A model generated the notes under the pieces. It did no database searches. It was not told where the DNA came from and saw only the letters and a program-made list of their open reading frames with translations. Both the position numbers and the translations under genes were made by a program. This document shows positions 32,467 to 40,148 of a stretch of DNA of 64,000 nucleotides, one piece after another. Source of the DNA: Butyricicoccus porcorum (GTDB taxonomy: Bacteria > Bacillota > Clostridia > Oscillospirales > Butyricicoccaceae); assembly GCF_002157465.1 (NCBI RefSeq), contig NZ_NHOC01000008.1:1-64000 (forward strand). Direction: 5' to 3'. Within the stretch, counting starts at the first letter, position 1. Every line of letters begins with the position of its first letter.

Positions 32467-33848
32467 ATATGTCCTTCAGTTTCTTTTCGTACCATGTGCA
32501 ATAATTTTCTCTCATCGACATCCTCCGCATTTTCATATTCAGCTAACCGGTCGATCAGCTCGTCCTTCTTTGCTGGCGACCAGTATCCGGATTTCGTGCC
32601 GCTGCATCGTTCGTGCGTCAGACGGTCGCGTCCATTCCGGACGGAAATGCCGCCGGTGCGGTTGTCGCTGAAACCAACCAACCAATCAAGTGATACTCCC
32701 AGCTTCTTGGCAGCCTCGCACAGCCGATCAATAGATGTTGCATCTCCGTTTTCTACGGCGGAATACGTCCCATTGTACCAGCCGAGAAAATCTGCCATCT
32801 GCTTGCGTGTGAAGCCCCGCTCTTCCCTAAGTTGCTTAAACCTCTGACCGATGCAGGCATATGGCGAAAATTTTTCATCTGTACGCGGAACGCCTGCGAG
32901 AAGCCCGTCCAGTTGATCCAAAGACTTTTCACAGCTGACAGGTTTTTGTTCAGGCTCCTGCTCTTGGGATTCGGCAGCTTCCTGTTCCTCTGCCAACTTA
33001 CGCCATTTATCAAGTGTTTCTTCATGTTCTGTTTTCAGGTTGGAAGTAGGTTTAAGGTCATGCTGTACAGGCTTTCCAGGTTCTGGCACCTGTGGTTCCA
33101 GTTCCGGCTCCGGATCAGGTTCTTCTTTTTCTTTCTGCAAGTATTCAACAATATGCTGTACATCTGCAAGCGTTACGTTGACATGCCCGTCATCGTCTAA
33201 AAATATATCCAGCATGGATTCCTGCGTATGCATATCCATCTTGGAGATTTCATAGGCAACAGATTCCGATATTTCACCCTGCTGAAACAAGAATTTCCAG
33301 TTTTCATTCAGATGCTTGTCAATGGCAGCATATCGTCCCACTTTTGCCGGGCCGACTTTCATCATCTTGGCAACAATGTCGCGGCGTCGCCCTTCGCATT
33401 CGTATCCATGTTCTTTCGCTTTGACCAGCAACGCATCATACCGCTTTGCTTGTTCCATCAATTCGTATGGTGTCAGGACACGCGCGGTGCTGTTCGCTTC
33501 AATCATCATCATTTCCGATTCAATAGGATCGGCAGGATGAAGAACAATACATGGAATCATCTTATACTTTTCATCGCCAGTTTCGGCCAATAGGCGGCGA
33601 TACGCAGCCAAACGCCGATGACCGGAAATCACAGTAGTACCGTTATTTGTGACAATCGGATGTAAAAGACCATGTTCCCGGATAGATTCAACAAGATCGT
33701 CAATGTCATCAACATGATAGAAGTTATCAGAGCTTTCTCCAATCATATTGGTCGCAAGAGGCGTAACATTTACTGTGTCCAATTTGGACACAGCTTCCGA
33801 CTGTTCGCGTTCCCGAAGAAACGCCGCCATGAAGTCTTTTTTAGCCAT
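32463..33848 (-). CDS. parB: ParB-like partition protein fused to a C-terminal XRE domain
   Basis: 461 residues. ParB/Srx N-domain with TTVISGHRRLAAYRRL (about 70-85; the CTP-binding GxRR motif) and EANSTARVLTPYELMEQAKRY (about 115-135), then a central HTH of KorB type. A Pro/Glu-rich linker (about 240-300) leads to an XRE helix-turn-helix (about 325-390: QLREERGFTRKQMADFLGWY). Coupled to parA by an 8-bp overlap. The 17-bp palindrome copy 2 lies inside its 5' end. Most ParBs lack this XRE domain. Confidence 0.88.
   Translation of the reverse strand: MAKKDFMAAFLREREQSEAVSKLDTVNVTPLATNMIGESSDNFYHVDDIDDLVESIREHGLLHPIVTNNGTTVISGHRRLAAYRRLLAETGDEKYKMIPCIVLHPADPIESEMMMIEANSTARVLTPYELMEQAKRYDALLVKAKEHGYECEGRRRDIVAKMMKVGPAKVGRYAAIDKHLNENWKFLFQQGEISESVAYEISKMDMHTQESMLDIFLDDDGHVNVTLADVQHIVEYLQKEKEEPDPEPELEPQVPEPGKPVQHDLKPTSNLKTEHEETLDKWRKLAEEQEAAESQEQEPEQKPVSCEKSLDQLDGLLAGVPRTDEKFSPYACIGQRFKQLREERGFTRKQMADFLGWYNGTYSAVENGDATSIDRLCEAAKKLGVSLDWLVGFSDNRTGGISVRNGRDRLTHERCSGTKSGYWSPAKKDELIDRLAEYENAEDVDERKLLHMVRKETEGHI
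33775..33791. repeat. 17-bp palindrome, copy 2 (inside parB 5' end)
   Basis: GTGTCCAATTTGGACAC, codons for SKLDT near residue 20 of ParB. Flanking T and A extend the palindrome to 19 bp. A candidate ParB (parS-like) or repressor site. Confidence 0.85.
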
Positions 33849-34617
33849 CTACATCAGCTCCGATCCTCACCAGCAATTCCACAGCAAATTCCCGGTAGTC
33901 CGCCGTCGCCGCCGATCGAGGCGAATAATCGAAGACCGGCGCACGGTAGAATGTGCTTTCGTCCACCTTCGGGGTAAGCCGAATCTTAGTTTCAAAAGCG
34001 CAATACTGCGGATAGCTTTGCAGGAACTGCAGCATCTGCTGATTTGCGGCATTGTTTTGGTACTTGCATAAGACGCATCCTGCAAGCGCAATATCAGGAT
34101 TGAACTTCCGCGCATCGTCAATGATATCCATCATGCGGTCAATGCCGTCCGTTGCATAGGCATCGCTGTTGACCGGTACGACAACAAAATCCGATGCGGC
34201 CAGTGCGTTGATCGTCGTCATATTGATGTCCGGCGCGTTGTCGATGATACAGAAATCGTAATCATCCTGCACCACCCCAAGCGCATCCCGCAATATCTGC
34301 TGCCGCGGGACTTCATCATAGATCAGATGCACATTGGCATCCAGCAAGTCCATGTTTGCCGGAATCATGTCGATATTGTCATACCCCGTATGCTCGATGA
34401 CATCGCCCAGGCACGTCGCCCGCCCCTCGAAAATGTCTGCAATGCTGGGGGCATCATAGCTATGTACGCCATAGTGCTGGCTGGCATTGCCCTGCTTGTC
34501 GTTGTCGATCAACAGGACACGATAACCCATCTCCTCGCCCAGCGCATAGGCCAGGTTAACTGCGGTCGTAGTCTTGCCAACGCCGCCCTTCAGATTGATA
34601 ATACTAATTGTTTTCAT
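33841..34617 (-). CDS. parA: ParA-family ATPase (Soj-like)
   Basis: 258 residues. Deviant Walker A KGGVGKTTTAVNLAYAL (about 10-26), Walker A' LLIDNDKQGNAS, Walker B FCIIDNAPDINM. The short N-terminus without HTH is type Ib/Soj-like. Drives segregation of ParB-bound DNA. GGAAAGGAAATC precedes the ATG. Partition genes point to a plasmid-like phase or to plasmid ancestry. Confidence 0.93.
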   Translation of the reverse strand: MKTISIINLKGGVGKTTTAVNLAYALGEEMGYRVLLIDNDKQGNASQHYGVHSYDAPSIADIFEGRATCLGDVIEHTGYDNIDMIPANMDLLDANVHLIYDEVPRQQILRDALGVVQDDYDFCIIDNAPDINMTTINALAASDFVVVPVNSDAYATDGIDRMMDIIDDARKFNPDIALAGCVLCKYQNNAANQQMLQFLQSYPQYCAFETKIRLTPKVDESTFYRAPVFDYSPRSAATADYREFAVELLVRIGADVDG

Positions 34618-34843
34618 CGTTTGATTTCCTTTCCATTAGTGCACCGGCAGAAATCCATTTATCCAAAGCTGAACGTAACAGGATAAGTTCGCACTTCAAT
34701 CCAACAAGATATGCATTACGCAAAACTGGCCCATGGATTGGATCGGTAGCGCTATCCGCAAGTTTTGCATAACCTCTGGCTTTTCGTACTCTCGATAATG
34801 CCTTAAACACGGACTTCAATTCGTCCGAATAGTTATATTTCAT
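34604..34843 (-). CDS. Small helical protein ahead of parA
   Basis: 79 residues, basic and helical (SVFKALSRVRKARGYAKLAD, CELILLRSALDKWISAG). GAGGTGATGG before the ATG; overlaps parA by 14 bp, so it is in the same operon. Could regulate the par operon; unrecognised. Confidence 0.55.
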   Translation of the reverse strand: MKYNYSDELKSVFKALSRVRKARGYAKLADSATDPIHGPVLRNAYLVGLKCELILLRSALDKWISAGALMERKSNDENN

Positions 34844-34854
34844 GTTCCATCACC

Positions 34855-36159
34855 TCAAATTGCGTCCCGTCGATCTGGAAACATATTCATCTGTTCCGCA
34901 GTAGCTTTCTTCGGCCGTTCCGTTGATTTCTCAGTCTTTCGATATGGCGGCACATATTCAAATCGCTGATGACCACCGTCGAAACGCAGCATACAGTGCC
35001 CTCTCTTGCCCTCTTTGTTCTTCTCGATGGACAAGGTTCGCATGGAATCCGGATCATCTGGATCTTTCAGTTCCAGCATAAACACGATGTCCGCATCTTG
35101 TTCGATCTGACCAGATCCGCGTAGCGTTTCCATGCCCGCACCATTTTTTCCGGCGCGAGACAACTGCGAAAGCGCAATCACTGTGGTTCCAGTCCCCTGC
35201 GCAAACCTGTGGAGTGCCATCGAAATATTGGAAATTCGTACAGTTTCGTCCCGTTCTCCTTTTCCTTGTATCAGTTGCAAATAATCGATAAAAATAATTT
35301 TGAACTGATTTTTAATGCTTACATCGATCACGTCATCTGTTGTCATTCCAGCTGCTGATACAAAGTGCATATCACAGTATTTCGAGTCTCGATTGTTCGC
35401 GTGCGCAATTGCTATGTATTCTCCTTGTGTTAATTTTCGAGTTTTTAAATGATCCAGGTATACTGTCGCAGATGCAGATTGCCACCGGGTTGCCAGCTTC
35501 GGCACAGCGGTCTCCAGCGAGAAAAATCCAACTTTGTCCTTCATGGACATTTCTCTTGCGAACTGTAATGCCAAATCTGTTTTACCAACGCTGGGACGTG
35601 CACCGATGATGATCATGTCGCCATATTCGGCAAATAATCTCCCATCGTCAAGGGCATCAATACCAAATTTCAAGTAATGCGGTTCTTTCTCCAGTTCTTT
35701 GGTTGCGTCCAACAGCGCCTTGTGCAGTGGGATCGCTTCTGCCTTTCCGACATTAACGAAGATTCCAGCCAGATCGCTGATTGCCTGCTGCATTTCTTCT
35801 TTCGTTGCCGCATACATGCCTTTTCCAAATATCTTCCGTGCACGAAAGATCTGCGACTCCGTTTTCATCTGATCTGCATACGTTTCCCATCCAGCTGTGG
35901 TCGGTGTCACGTCCATAAGACCGGAAATATATGACCGATATTCTGGCCCCAGTTGTCCCAAAATCGTGACAGCATCAACAGGCCGTGACGATATCGCCAA
36001 TTTCCGAATTGCGTCGTATACATTCCGGCAAGTCGGATCTGTAAAATCCTCGGCAGATACTTTCCTCATGATTTCCGGTACAAGCGCCGGTTCGATAACC
36101 ATTGCACCCAGTACAGCTTCCTGAGCACCAACTTCCGGTGGTTTTATCTGCTGATTCAA
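34855..36159 (-). CDS. dnaB: Replicative DNA helicase (DnaB-like)
   Basis: 434 residues. N-terminal helical domain (QEAVLGAMVIEPALVPEIM), RecA-like motor with Walker A IIGARPSVGKTDLALQ (about 180-195), Walker B IIFIDYLQL and arginine-finger region EQDADIVFMLEL. TTG start with GAGGTG, overlapping the replisome organiser stop (TTGA). Loads at the phage origin. Confidence 0.95.
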   Translation of the reverse strand: MNQQIKPPEVGAQEAVLGAMVIEPALVPEIMRKVSAEDFTDPTCRNVYDAIRKLAISSRPVDAVTILGQLGPEYRSYISGLMDVTPTTAGWETYADQMKTESQIFRARKIFGKGMYAATKEEMQQAISDLAGIFVNVGKAEAIPLHKALLDATKELEKEPHYLKFGIDALDDGRLFAEYGDMIIIGARPSVGKTDLALQFAREMSMKDKVGFFSLETAVPKLATRWQSASATVYLDHLKTRKLTQGEYIAIAHANNRDSKYCDMHFVSAAGMTTDDVIDVSIKNQFKIIFIDYLQLIQGKGERDETVRISNISMALHRFAQGTGTTVIALSQLSRAGKNGAGMETLRGSGQIEQDADIVFMLELKDPDDPDSMRTLSIEKNKEGKRGHCMLRFDGGHQRFEYVPPYRKTEKSTERPKKATAEQMNMFPDRRDAI

Positions 36160-36881
36160 AACAAATCACCTCGTTTCTTTTTCTCTGGTTCTGGAGCAAG
36201 GAAAGACTTCTTGGGCTCATAGATAGATGTCCAGCCACGTTCTGTGCTGTTGTCCAGCAACTGTACCATTACGCGCCGATCTCCTCCGCTGTACTCGTTC
36301 AGACGGTTCAACGTCAGTTTCATCGCCCGGGCTGTGGTGATCGGATTACGCTTCTTCTTGCGCATTTGGCAGAATCCGTCCAATGCCTCCAGCAAATCAT
36401 CGTCATCCCCAACAAACGCAAGCGCTTGTTTTCTGATCCCTGCATCCAGACAATCCAATGGCTCTGCCGCTTTTATCTGTGTCCCTATCTGTGTCCCTAA
36501 CTGTTCCTTATAACATTTTCCGTTTTCGTCAGATGAATTTTCCGAATTCGGTAAATCGATATCACGATTTCGGTAAATGGATTTTACGAAATCGGTAATT
36601 GCAAAACTGCGTGTTCTGTCCATAGATTTCTTGTTCTCAATTTTTACAAGAATCAATCCATCATTTTTGCATTTTTCAATGATGCGATTGATCTGGCTGG
36701 GAGACCAGAACGGGAACAGCTTTGCCAACGCTTTAGCAGTGTTGTATGTCCAATATCTCCCGTCAGAAAAGTTCTTGCCGTTGCATTCGTTTTTCCAGCA
36801 CCAAAAATGGACGCTATGGACAAAAATTGCTTCTTCAACAGAAAACTTCTCCGCAATTTCGGATTCAAAGTAATACTGCAT
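36156..36881 (-). CDS. Replisome organiser / replication initiation protein
   Basis: 241 residues from MQYYFESEIAEKFSVEEAIF. N-terminal winged-helix region (WTYNTAKALAKLFPFWSPSQ, INRIIEKCKNDGLILV) as in phage initiators, then a DnaD-like C-terminal helical part (TARAMKLTLNRLNEYSGGDR). Directly upstream of dnaB. The origin is probably inside or near it; I found no clear iterons. Confidence 0.8.
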   Translation of the reverse strand: MQYYFESEIAEKFSVEEAIFVHSVHFWCWKNECNGKNFSDGRYWTYNTAKALAKLFPFWSPSQINRIIEKCKNDGLILVKIENKKSMDRTRSFAITDFVKSIYRNRDIDLPNSENSSDENGKCYKEQLGTQIGTQIKAAEPLDCLDAGIRKQALAFVGDDDDLLEALDGFCQMRKKKRNPITTARAMKLTLNRLNEYSGGDRRVMVQLLDNSTERGWTSIYEPKKSFLAPEPEKKKRGDLF

Positions 36882-37119
36882 CCCATACACCCATCTGTTT
36901 CATTGCTTCAGCGATCAAAAGATAAATCGCCTGCATTTCATTGTCTTCAATTAGTCCCATGAGGGCGAGCACATTCGCGCTTGCGCGTCCGGCTCCAATT
37001 ATCTGATTGACTTCGTCGCGGGAATAATAGTTCATATCCCCGCCGATCAGGTAGTTGACCATCCGATCCTTTTCGAGCCGGAGCTGCCCAACAGCCCCGG
37101 CATAATAATTCGACGACAT
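36865..37119 (-). CDS. Small phage protein (84 aa)
   Basis: From MSSNYYAGAVGQLRLEKDRM; AAAGGGGCTG upstream. Contains YYSRDEVNQIIGAGRASANV, resembling helix-turn-helix or RRF-type early phage proteins. The end overlaps the replication gene. Not recognised. Confidence 0.55.
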   Translation of the reverse strand: MSSNYYAGAVGQLRLEKDRMVNYLIGGDMNYYSRDEVNQIIGAGRASANVLALMGLIEDNEMQAIYLLIAEAMKQMGVWDAVLL

Positions 37120-37209
37120 AGTGACAGCCCCTTTCAAATCACGTGCATGAGGATCTCGCAGCTGAGGATCACGCCCACAGCCGTCCAAATCACGCACCGT
37201 ATAATCTGA

Positions 37210-37413
37210 TCAATAACACTCATTGTCATCTTCATCGTCATACCCAACCTTTACCCAGCGGACAGAACATCTATGTTTCTTCGCGATTTTCTCTAATCTT
37301 TGCTTCTGCTTCTTAGAATATATACCTGGGAGCAGCATAGCAGGGCATTTTCTGCTGATCTCGTCCATGGCAGAACCATACACTCCTCCATCGAGAAAAA
37401 AGTAATCTTTCAT
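37210..37413 (-). CDS. Small phage protein (67 aa)
   Basis: MKDYFFLDGGVYGSAMDEIS...; SKKQKQRLEKIAKKHRCSVRW; acidic tail. GGAGAAGGAGGAG before the ATG. Unknown. Confidence 0.55.
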   Translation of the reverse strand: MKDYFFLDGGVYGSAMDEISRKCPAMLLPGIYSKKQKQRLEKIAKKHRCSVRWVKVGYDDEDDNECY

Positions 37414-37437
37414 TGACTTCTCCTCCTTCTCCGGCTA

Positions 37438-38145
37438 TTATAAAGATGTATTATTTGCTTTGCGCCTTGCTGGGATGGCAGTCCCGCTGGGCGCTTTTTT
37501 TCTTTTCCTGCGATTGGCTTCGCGGTAAGCGCGATGCCGGGCGGCCACCTTCTCCTTGTTGGCTTCATAGTAGGCGCGATGCTGGGCTGCCACCTTCTCC
37601 TTGTTGGCTTCACGGTAGGCACGATTGTACGCAGCCACCTTCTCCTTGTTGGCTTCACGGTAGGCACGATTGTACGCAGCCACCTTCTCCTTGTTGGCTT
37701 TACGGTAGGCGCGCTGCCGGGCTGCCACCTTCTCCTTGTTGGCTTTACGGTAGGCGCGCTGCCGGGCTGCCACCTTCTCCTTGTTGGCTTTACGGTAGGC
37801 ACGCTGCTGGGCTGCCACCTTCTCCTTGTTGGCTTCATAGTAGGCGCGATTGTACGCTGCCACCTTCTCCTTGTTGGCTTCATAGTAGGCGCGATTGTAC
37901 GCTGCCACCTTCTCCTTGTTGGCTTCACGGTAGGCACGATTGTACGCAGCCACCTTCTCCTTGTTGGCTTCACGGTAGGCACGATTGTACGCAGCCACCT
38001 TCTGCTGCTTCAATGTCGGAGGATTGATGATAGTCTTTTCAAGCGTTGCCAATTCCGCGTATGTAGCTGCCGTGAGATCATCCCGTACACAATCCGGATA
38101 CGGGCAGTGGAAGCAATCCTCATTGCATACAGACTGCGAATGCAT
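37438..38145 (-). CDS. Repeat protein with Cys-rich head and eleven 15-residue repeats
   Basis: 235 residues from MHSQSVCNEDCFHCPYPDCV (two Cys pairs, zinc-binding candidate). About residues 49-213 are eleven copies of KVAAYNRAYREANKE with changes at a few positions (YNR/QQR/RQR/QHR, AYR/AYY, REA/RKA/YEA). The repeats should be helical and strongly charged. The C-terminus is basic (RRKRKKAPSG). Repeat-bearing proteins like this occur in Firmicutes phages and look DNA-associated, but no function is established that I know of. Confidence 0.75.
   Translation of the reverse strand: MHSQSVCNEDCFHCPYPDCVRDDLTAATYAELATLEKTIINPPTLKQQKVAAYNRAYREANKEKVAAYNRAYREANKEKVAAYNRAYYEANKEKVAAYNRAYYEANKEKVAAQQRAYRKANKEKVAARQRAYRKANKEKVAARQRAYRKANKEKVAAYNRAYREANKEKVAAYNRAYREANKEKVAAQHRAYYEANKEKVAARHRAYREANRRKRKKAPSGTAIPARRKANNTSL
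37507..38001 (-). repeat. Coding minisatellite, 11 x 45 bp
   Basis: A 45-bp period, visible on the plus strand as repeated CACCTTCTCCTTGTTGGCTT. Units are kept in frame and differ mainly at the 5' (AAC/CAG/CGT) and AYR/AYY codons. Copy number is likely to vary by slippage. Confidence 0.95.
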
Positions 38146-38168
38146 GTTGACATTTCCTTTCTCATTCC

Positions 38169-38384
38169 TCATAATAATGGTGTATTTAGTGTTTTGCGCT
38201 CGGTCGGATGGCAGTCCCGCTGGGCGCTTTTCTTTGCCATTAAACGCCGCTGGCGTTCCAGTTCAATGTGGTTCGGCGCATCGTGGCAACGACCTGACGC
38301 AGACATATTTGCCGCAGACGCACATGCCATTGCAATCCGATGCATTTTCTCCCGTAGCTCCAATCCATGTGCCACCTCAAACAA
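38169..38384 (-). CDS. Small phage protein, weakly supported
   Basis: 71 residues from a TTG overlapping the previous stop; frame MFEVAHGLELREKMHRIAMA... then QRRLMAKKSAQRDCHPTERK. An alternative frame encodes 42 residues from an ATG nearby (MDWSYGRKCIGLQWHVRLRQ). Its last 50 bp resemble the 3' end of the repeat-protein gene (shared GGATGGCAGTCCCGCTGGGC), read in another frame. Low certainty. Confidence 0.35.
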   Translation of the reverse strand: MFEVAHGLELREKMHRIAMACASAANMSASGRCHDAPNHIELERQRRLMAKKSAQRDCHPTERKTLNTPLL

Positions 38385-38622
38385 CCGCGCCGGTGTCGAA
38401 CACCCGACCGCATGTGTGGAACATGTAGAACGTCAGCGTTGGGATCACAAACTTCGCCCGGTATCCTGGGTTCGATATGTACCCGAACGGACACGTCTTG
38501 TTTTTCAGTGCTGTCCGCAGCGTTTCCGGATCAATCCCTTCGAATTCCGCTGCAACCGCAACAGGAATTGACTGCGGATATTTCTGGCAGATCTCCTCCA
38601 GCTTTGCAATGGTTTCGTTCAC
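38377..38622 (-). CDS. Small phage HTH-like protein (81 aa)
   Basis: GTG start set by GAAAGGAGG. NETIAKLEEICQKYPQSIPV, AEFEGIDPETLRTALKNKTC, PFGYISNPGYRAKFVIPTLT: the PF..... RAKFVIPT pattern is like phage regulatory proteins with a winged/HTH fold. Unknown target. Confidence 0.55.
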   Translation of the reverse strand: MNETIAKLEEICQKYPQSIPVAVAAEFEGIDPETLRTALKNKTCPFGYISNPGYRAKFVIPTLTFYMFHTCGRVFDTGAVV

Positions 38623-38638
38623 GGAAGTCGTCCTCCTT

Positions 38639-39067
38639 TCAGCATCCATCTATCCGGAGAGAATACACCGTGTTCACGATCTCTTCCAGCTCCGTCATAA
38701 TCTTGTCAAATTTCGGGCGCTCGTTCTCGTCAATTACGCCGTCTTCGGCGATGTCGATCAGCTCGTCCGTCCGATGATTCAGGGCAAATTCCCTGATTTG
38801 GCGATACAGACGTATTGTCGCCTGCTCCAGCGTGCGATGTTGCGTATCCGGCAGCCAGTTTCGCGCCAGTGGATCCTGCCGCAGATGCTGCAACGCGAGA
38901 TGCGGAGTCTGATAAATATCCGTCATATCGCTGACGATCTGATTTGGCGGAACGCGCTTGTCGGTTTCGTAAGCCCGGATGGACTCCACGCTTATGTTCA
39001 GCAGCTCCGCTGCTTTTTCCTGCGTCAGTCCGGCAGCCATCCGGGCTGACTGATATATATTCTGCAT
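38639..39067 (-). CDS. XRE-family phage regulator
   Basis: 142 residues; HTH at about 5-55 (AAGLTQEKAAELLNISVESIRAYE), then a helical tail. TAGGAGGTGACGC before the ATG. A short hairpin (TACCGCC/GGCGGTA, 39082-39099) ends right at its ribosome site, which could control translation. Second gene on the early minus-strand operon after the Cro-like gene. Confidence 0.8.
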   Translation of the reverse strand: MQNIYQSARMAAGLTQEKAAELLNISVESIRAYETDKRVPPNQIVSDMTDIYQTPHLALQHLRQDPLARNWLPDTQHRTLEQATIRLYRQIREFALNHRTDELIDIAEDGVIDENERPKFDKIMTELEEIVNTVYSLRIDGC

Positions 39068-39081
39068 ATAGCGTCACCTCC

Positions 39082-39104
39082 TACCGCCTCCAGGCGGTAT
39101 TTTT
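39082..39104. terminator. Hairpin with T-run at the ribosome site of the XRE gene
   Basis: TACCGCC / GGCGGTA, loop of 4, followed on the plus strand by TTTTTATT. On the minus strand the same stem abuts AGGAGG, so it can both terminate plus-strand RNA and mask the ribosome site. Confidence 0.5.
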
Positions 39105-39176
39105 ATTACCGGTTCGCCGCGAAAAAACGGTATCCGGCGTGCATGGTATTCACAACAAAAATCGGCTATTCTGAAA

Positions 39177-39359
39177 TCAGGGGAACAATTCGTCGATAGT
39201 ACAATGAAGCGCCCTCGCTATGTCTGGCAACATCTCGACAGTAGGATTGGATGCTCCAGATTCCCACATGGATATTGTTGACCTAGAAATGTTCAAGATT
39301 TTTGACAATTCCAGCTGTGTAATTCCAGCTTCTTTCCGAGCAGCTCCTATTTTAAGCAT
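39177..39359 (-). CDS. cro: Cro-like XRE regulator (60 aa)
   Basis: MLKIGAARKEAGITQLELSK followed by ILNISRSTISMWESG: a minimal XRE HTH. AAAGGAGGTGAG upstream fixes this start. Divergent from the cI-type gene with promoters and operator-like half-sites between them, the usual lambda-type switch. Confidence 0.85.
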   Translation of the reverse strand: MLKIGAARKEAGITQLELSKILNISRSTISMWESGASNPTVEMLPDIARALHCTIDELFP

Positions 39360-39387
39360 CCTCTCACCTCCTTTTGCCAATTTCCTT

Positions 39388-39438
39388 GGCATTATGATAA
39401 CACTCCATTCACATAATGTCAATATAAATGGCATTATT
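39388..39438. promoter_or_regulatory. Operator-like half-sites and early promoter
   Basis: GGCATTATG (39388-39396), CATAATGTC (39412-39420, inverted) and GGCATTATT (39430-39438). The minus-strand early promoter TTGACA (39422-39417), 17-nt spacer, TATCAT (39399-39394) overlaps the first two, so a repressor bound there would block early transcription. Confidence 0.65.
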
Positions 39439-39452
39439 TTTCTATGGGCCAA

Positions 39453-39481
39453 TTGAAATGTCAAGATTATTGACGTATAAT
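39453..39481 (+). promoter_or_regulatory. Promoter of the cI-type repressor
   Basis: TTGAAA (39453-39458), 17-nt spacer, TATAAT (39476-39481); start near 39488, only about 11 nt before the ATG at 39499, so the leader is very short. Confidence 0.75.
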
Positions 39482-39498
39482 TCAATTATGGTGATTGT

Positions 39499-40107
39499 AT
39501 GAAAATATTAAAAGAGTTGCGAAAAAACAAAAAAATTACCCAAGCTAGGCTTGCAGAAATGCTCGGAGTTTCGAGAAGTACTATTTCAATGTGGGAAATA
39601 GATGAAAGCCAGCCTGACAATGATACCCTAGTTAAAATTGCGGGTATCTTTGATGTATCTACGGATTTTCTATTGGGTCAAGAACCTAAGCCTACCCCTA
39701 AGCGTAAGGGGATCAAAATCCCTGTACTTGGTAGGGTTCAGGCAGGCATCCCGTTTGATGCTATCGAAGAGATCCTCGACTGGGAGGAAATTTCTCCGGA
39801 GATGGCGGCAACCGGCGAGCACTTTGGCCTGCGCGTCCGTGGACAGTCGATGGAACCGCGCATCCTAGAGGGCGACGTTATTATCGTGCGCAAGCAGGAG
39901 GATGTCGATAGCGGAGACACGGCCATTGTATTAGTCAACGGATACGAAGCCACCGTGAAAAGGATCAAAAAAAGCGAGGACGGAATTGCGCTGATCCCGA
40001 ACAATCCTGCATTTGATACGATATTTTACTCAAACCGAGAAATTGTAGAATTACCCGTGCAGATCCTTGGCAAGGTTGTGGAGCTGCGAGGTAAAAATAG
40101 ATTCTAA
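39499..40107 (+). CDS. cI/LexA-type repressor (XRE + S24 peptidase)
   Basis: 202 residues. HTH at about 10-60 (KKITQARLAEMLGVSRSTIS), linker with the cleavage site LGRVQAGIPF (Ala-Gly, about 77-82), then S24 peptidase with RGQSMEPRI (catalytic Ser) and EATVKRIKKS (catalytic Lys). Self-cleavage on RecA activation would induce the prophage. Followed by palindrome copy 3. Confidence 0.93.
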   Translation: MKILKELRKNKKITQARLAEMLGVSRSTISMWEIDESQPDNDTLVKIAGIFDVSTDFLLGQEPKPTPKRKGIKIPVLGRVQAGIPFDAIEEILDWEEISPEMAATGEHFGLRVRGQSMEPRILEGDVIIVRKQEDVDSGDTAIVLVNGYEATVKRIKKSEDGIALIPNNPAFDTIFYSNREIVELPVQILGKVVELRGKNRF

Positions 40108-40116
40108 ATAAAAAAC

Positions 40117-40133
40117 GTGTCCAAATTGGACAC
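40117..40133. repeat. 17-bp palindrome, copy 3 (between repressor and BRCT gene)
   Basis: GTGTCCAAATTGGACAC flanked by C and G, 9 bp after the repressor stop, with an A6 tract on the left. As DNA it is the reverse complement of copies 1 and 2. A terminator on the minus strand is possible, but no minus-strand gene ends here. Confidence 0.85.
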
Positions 40134-40148
40134 GAATCGGGGGAAGAT

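Noticed and set aside
37120-37209. 19-residue hydrophobic ORF (VIWTAVGVILSCEILMHVI)
   Set aside because: No ribosome site and GTG start only; too weak to call.
37507-38001. CRISPR array
   Set aside because: Period is exactly 45 bp with no unique spacers, and the whole block is an open reading frame coding a repeat protein.
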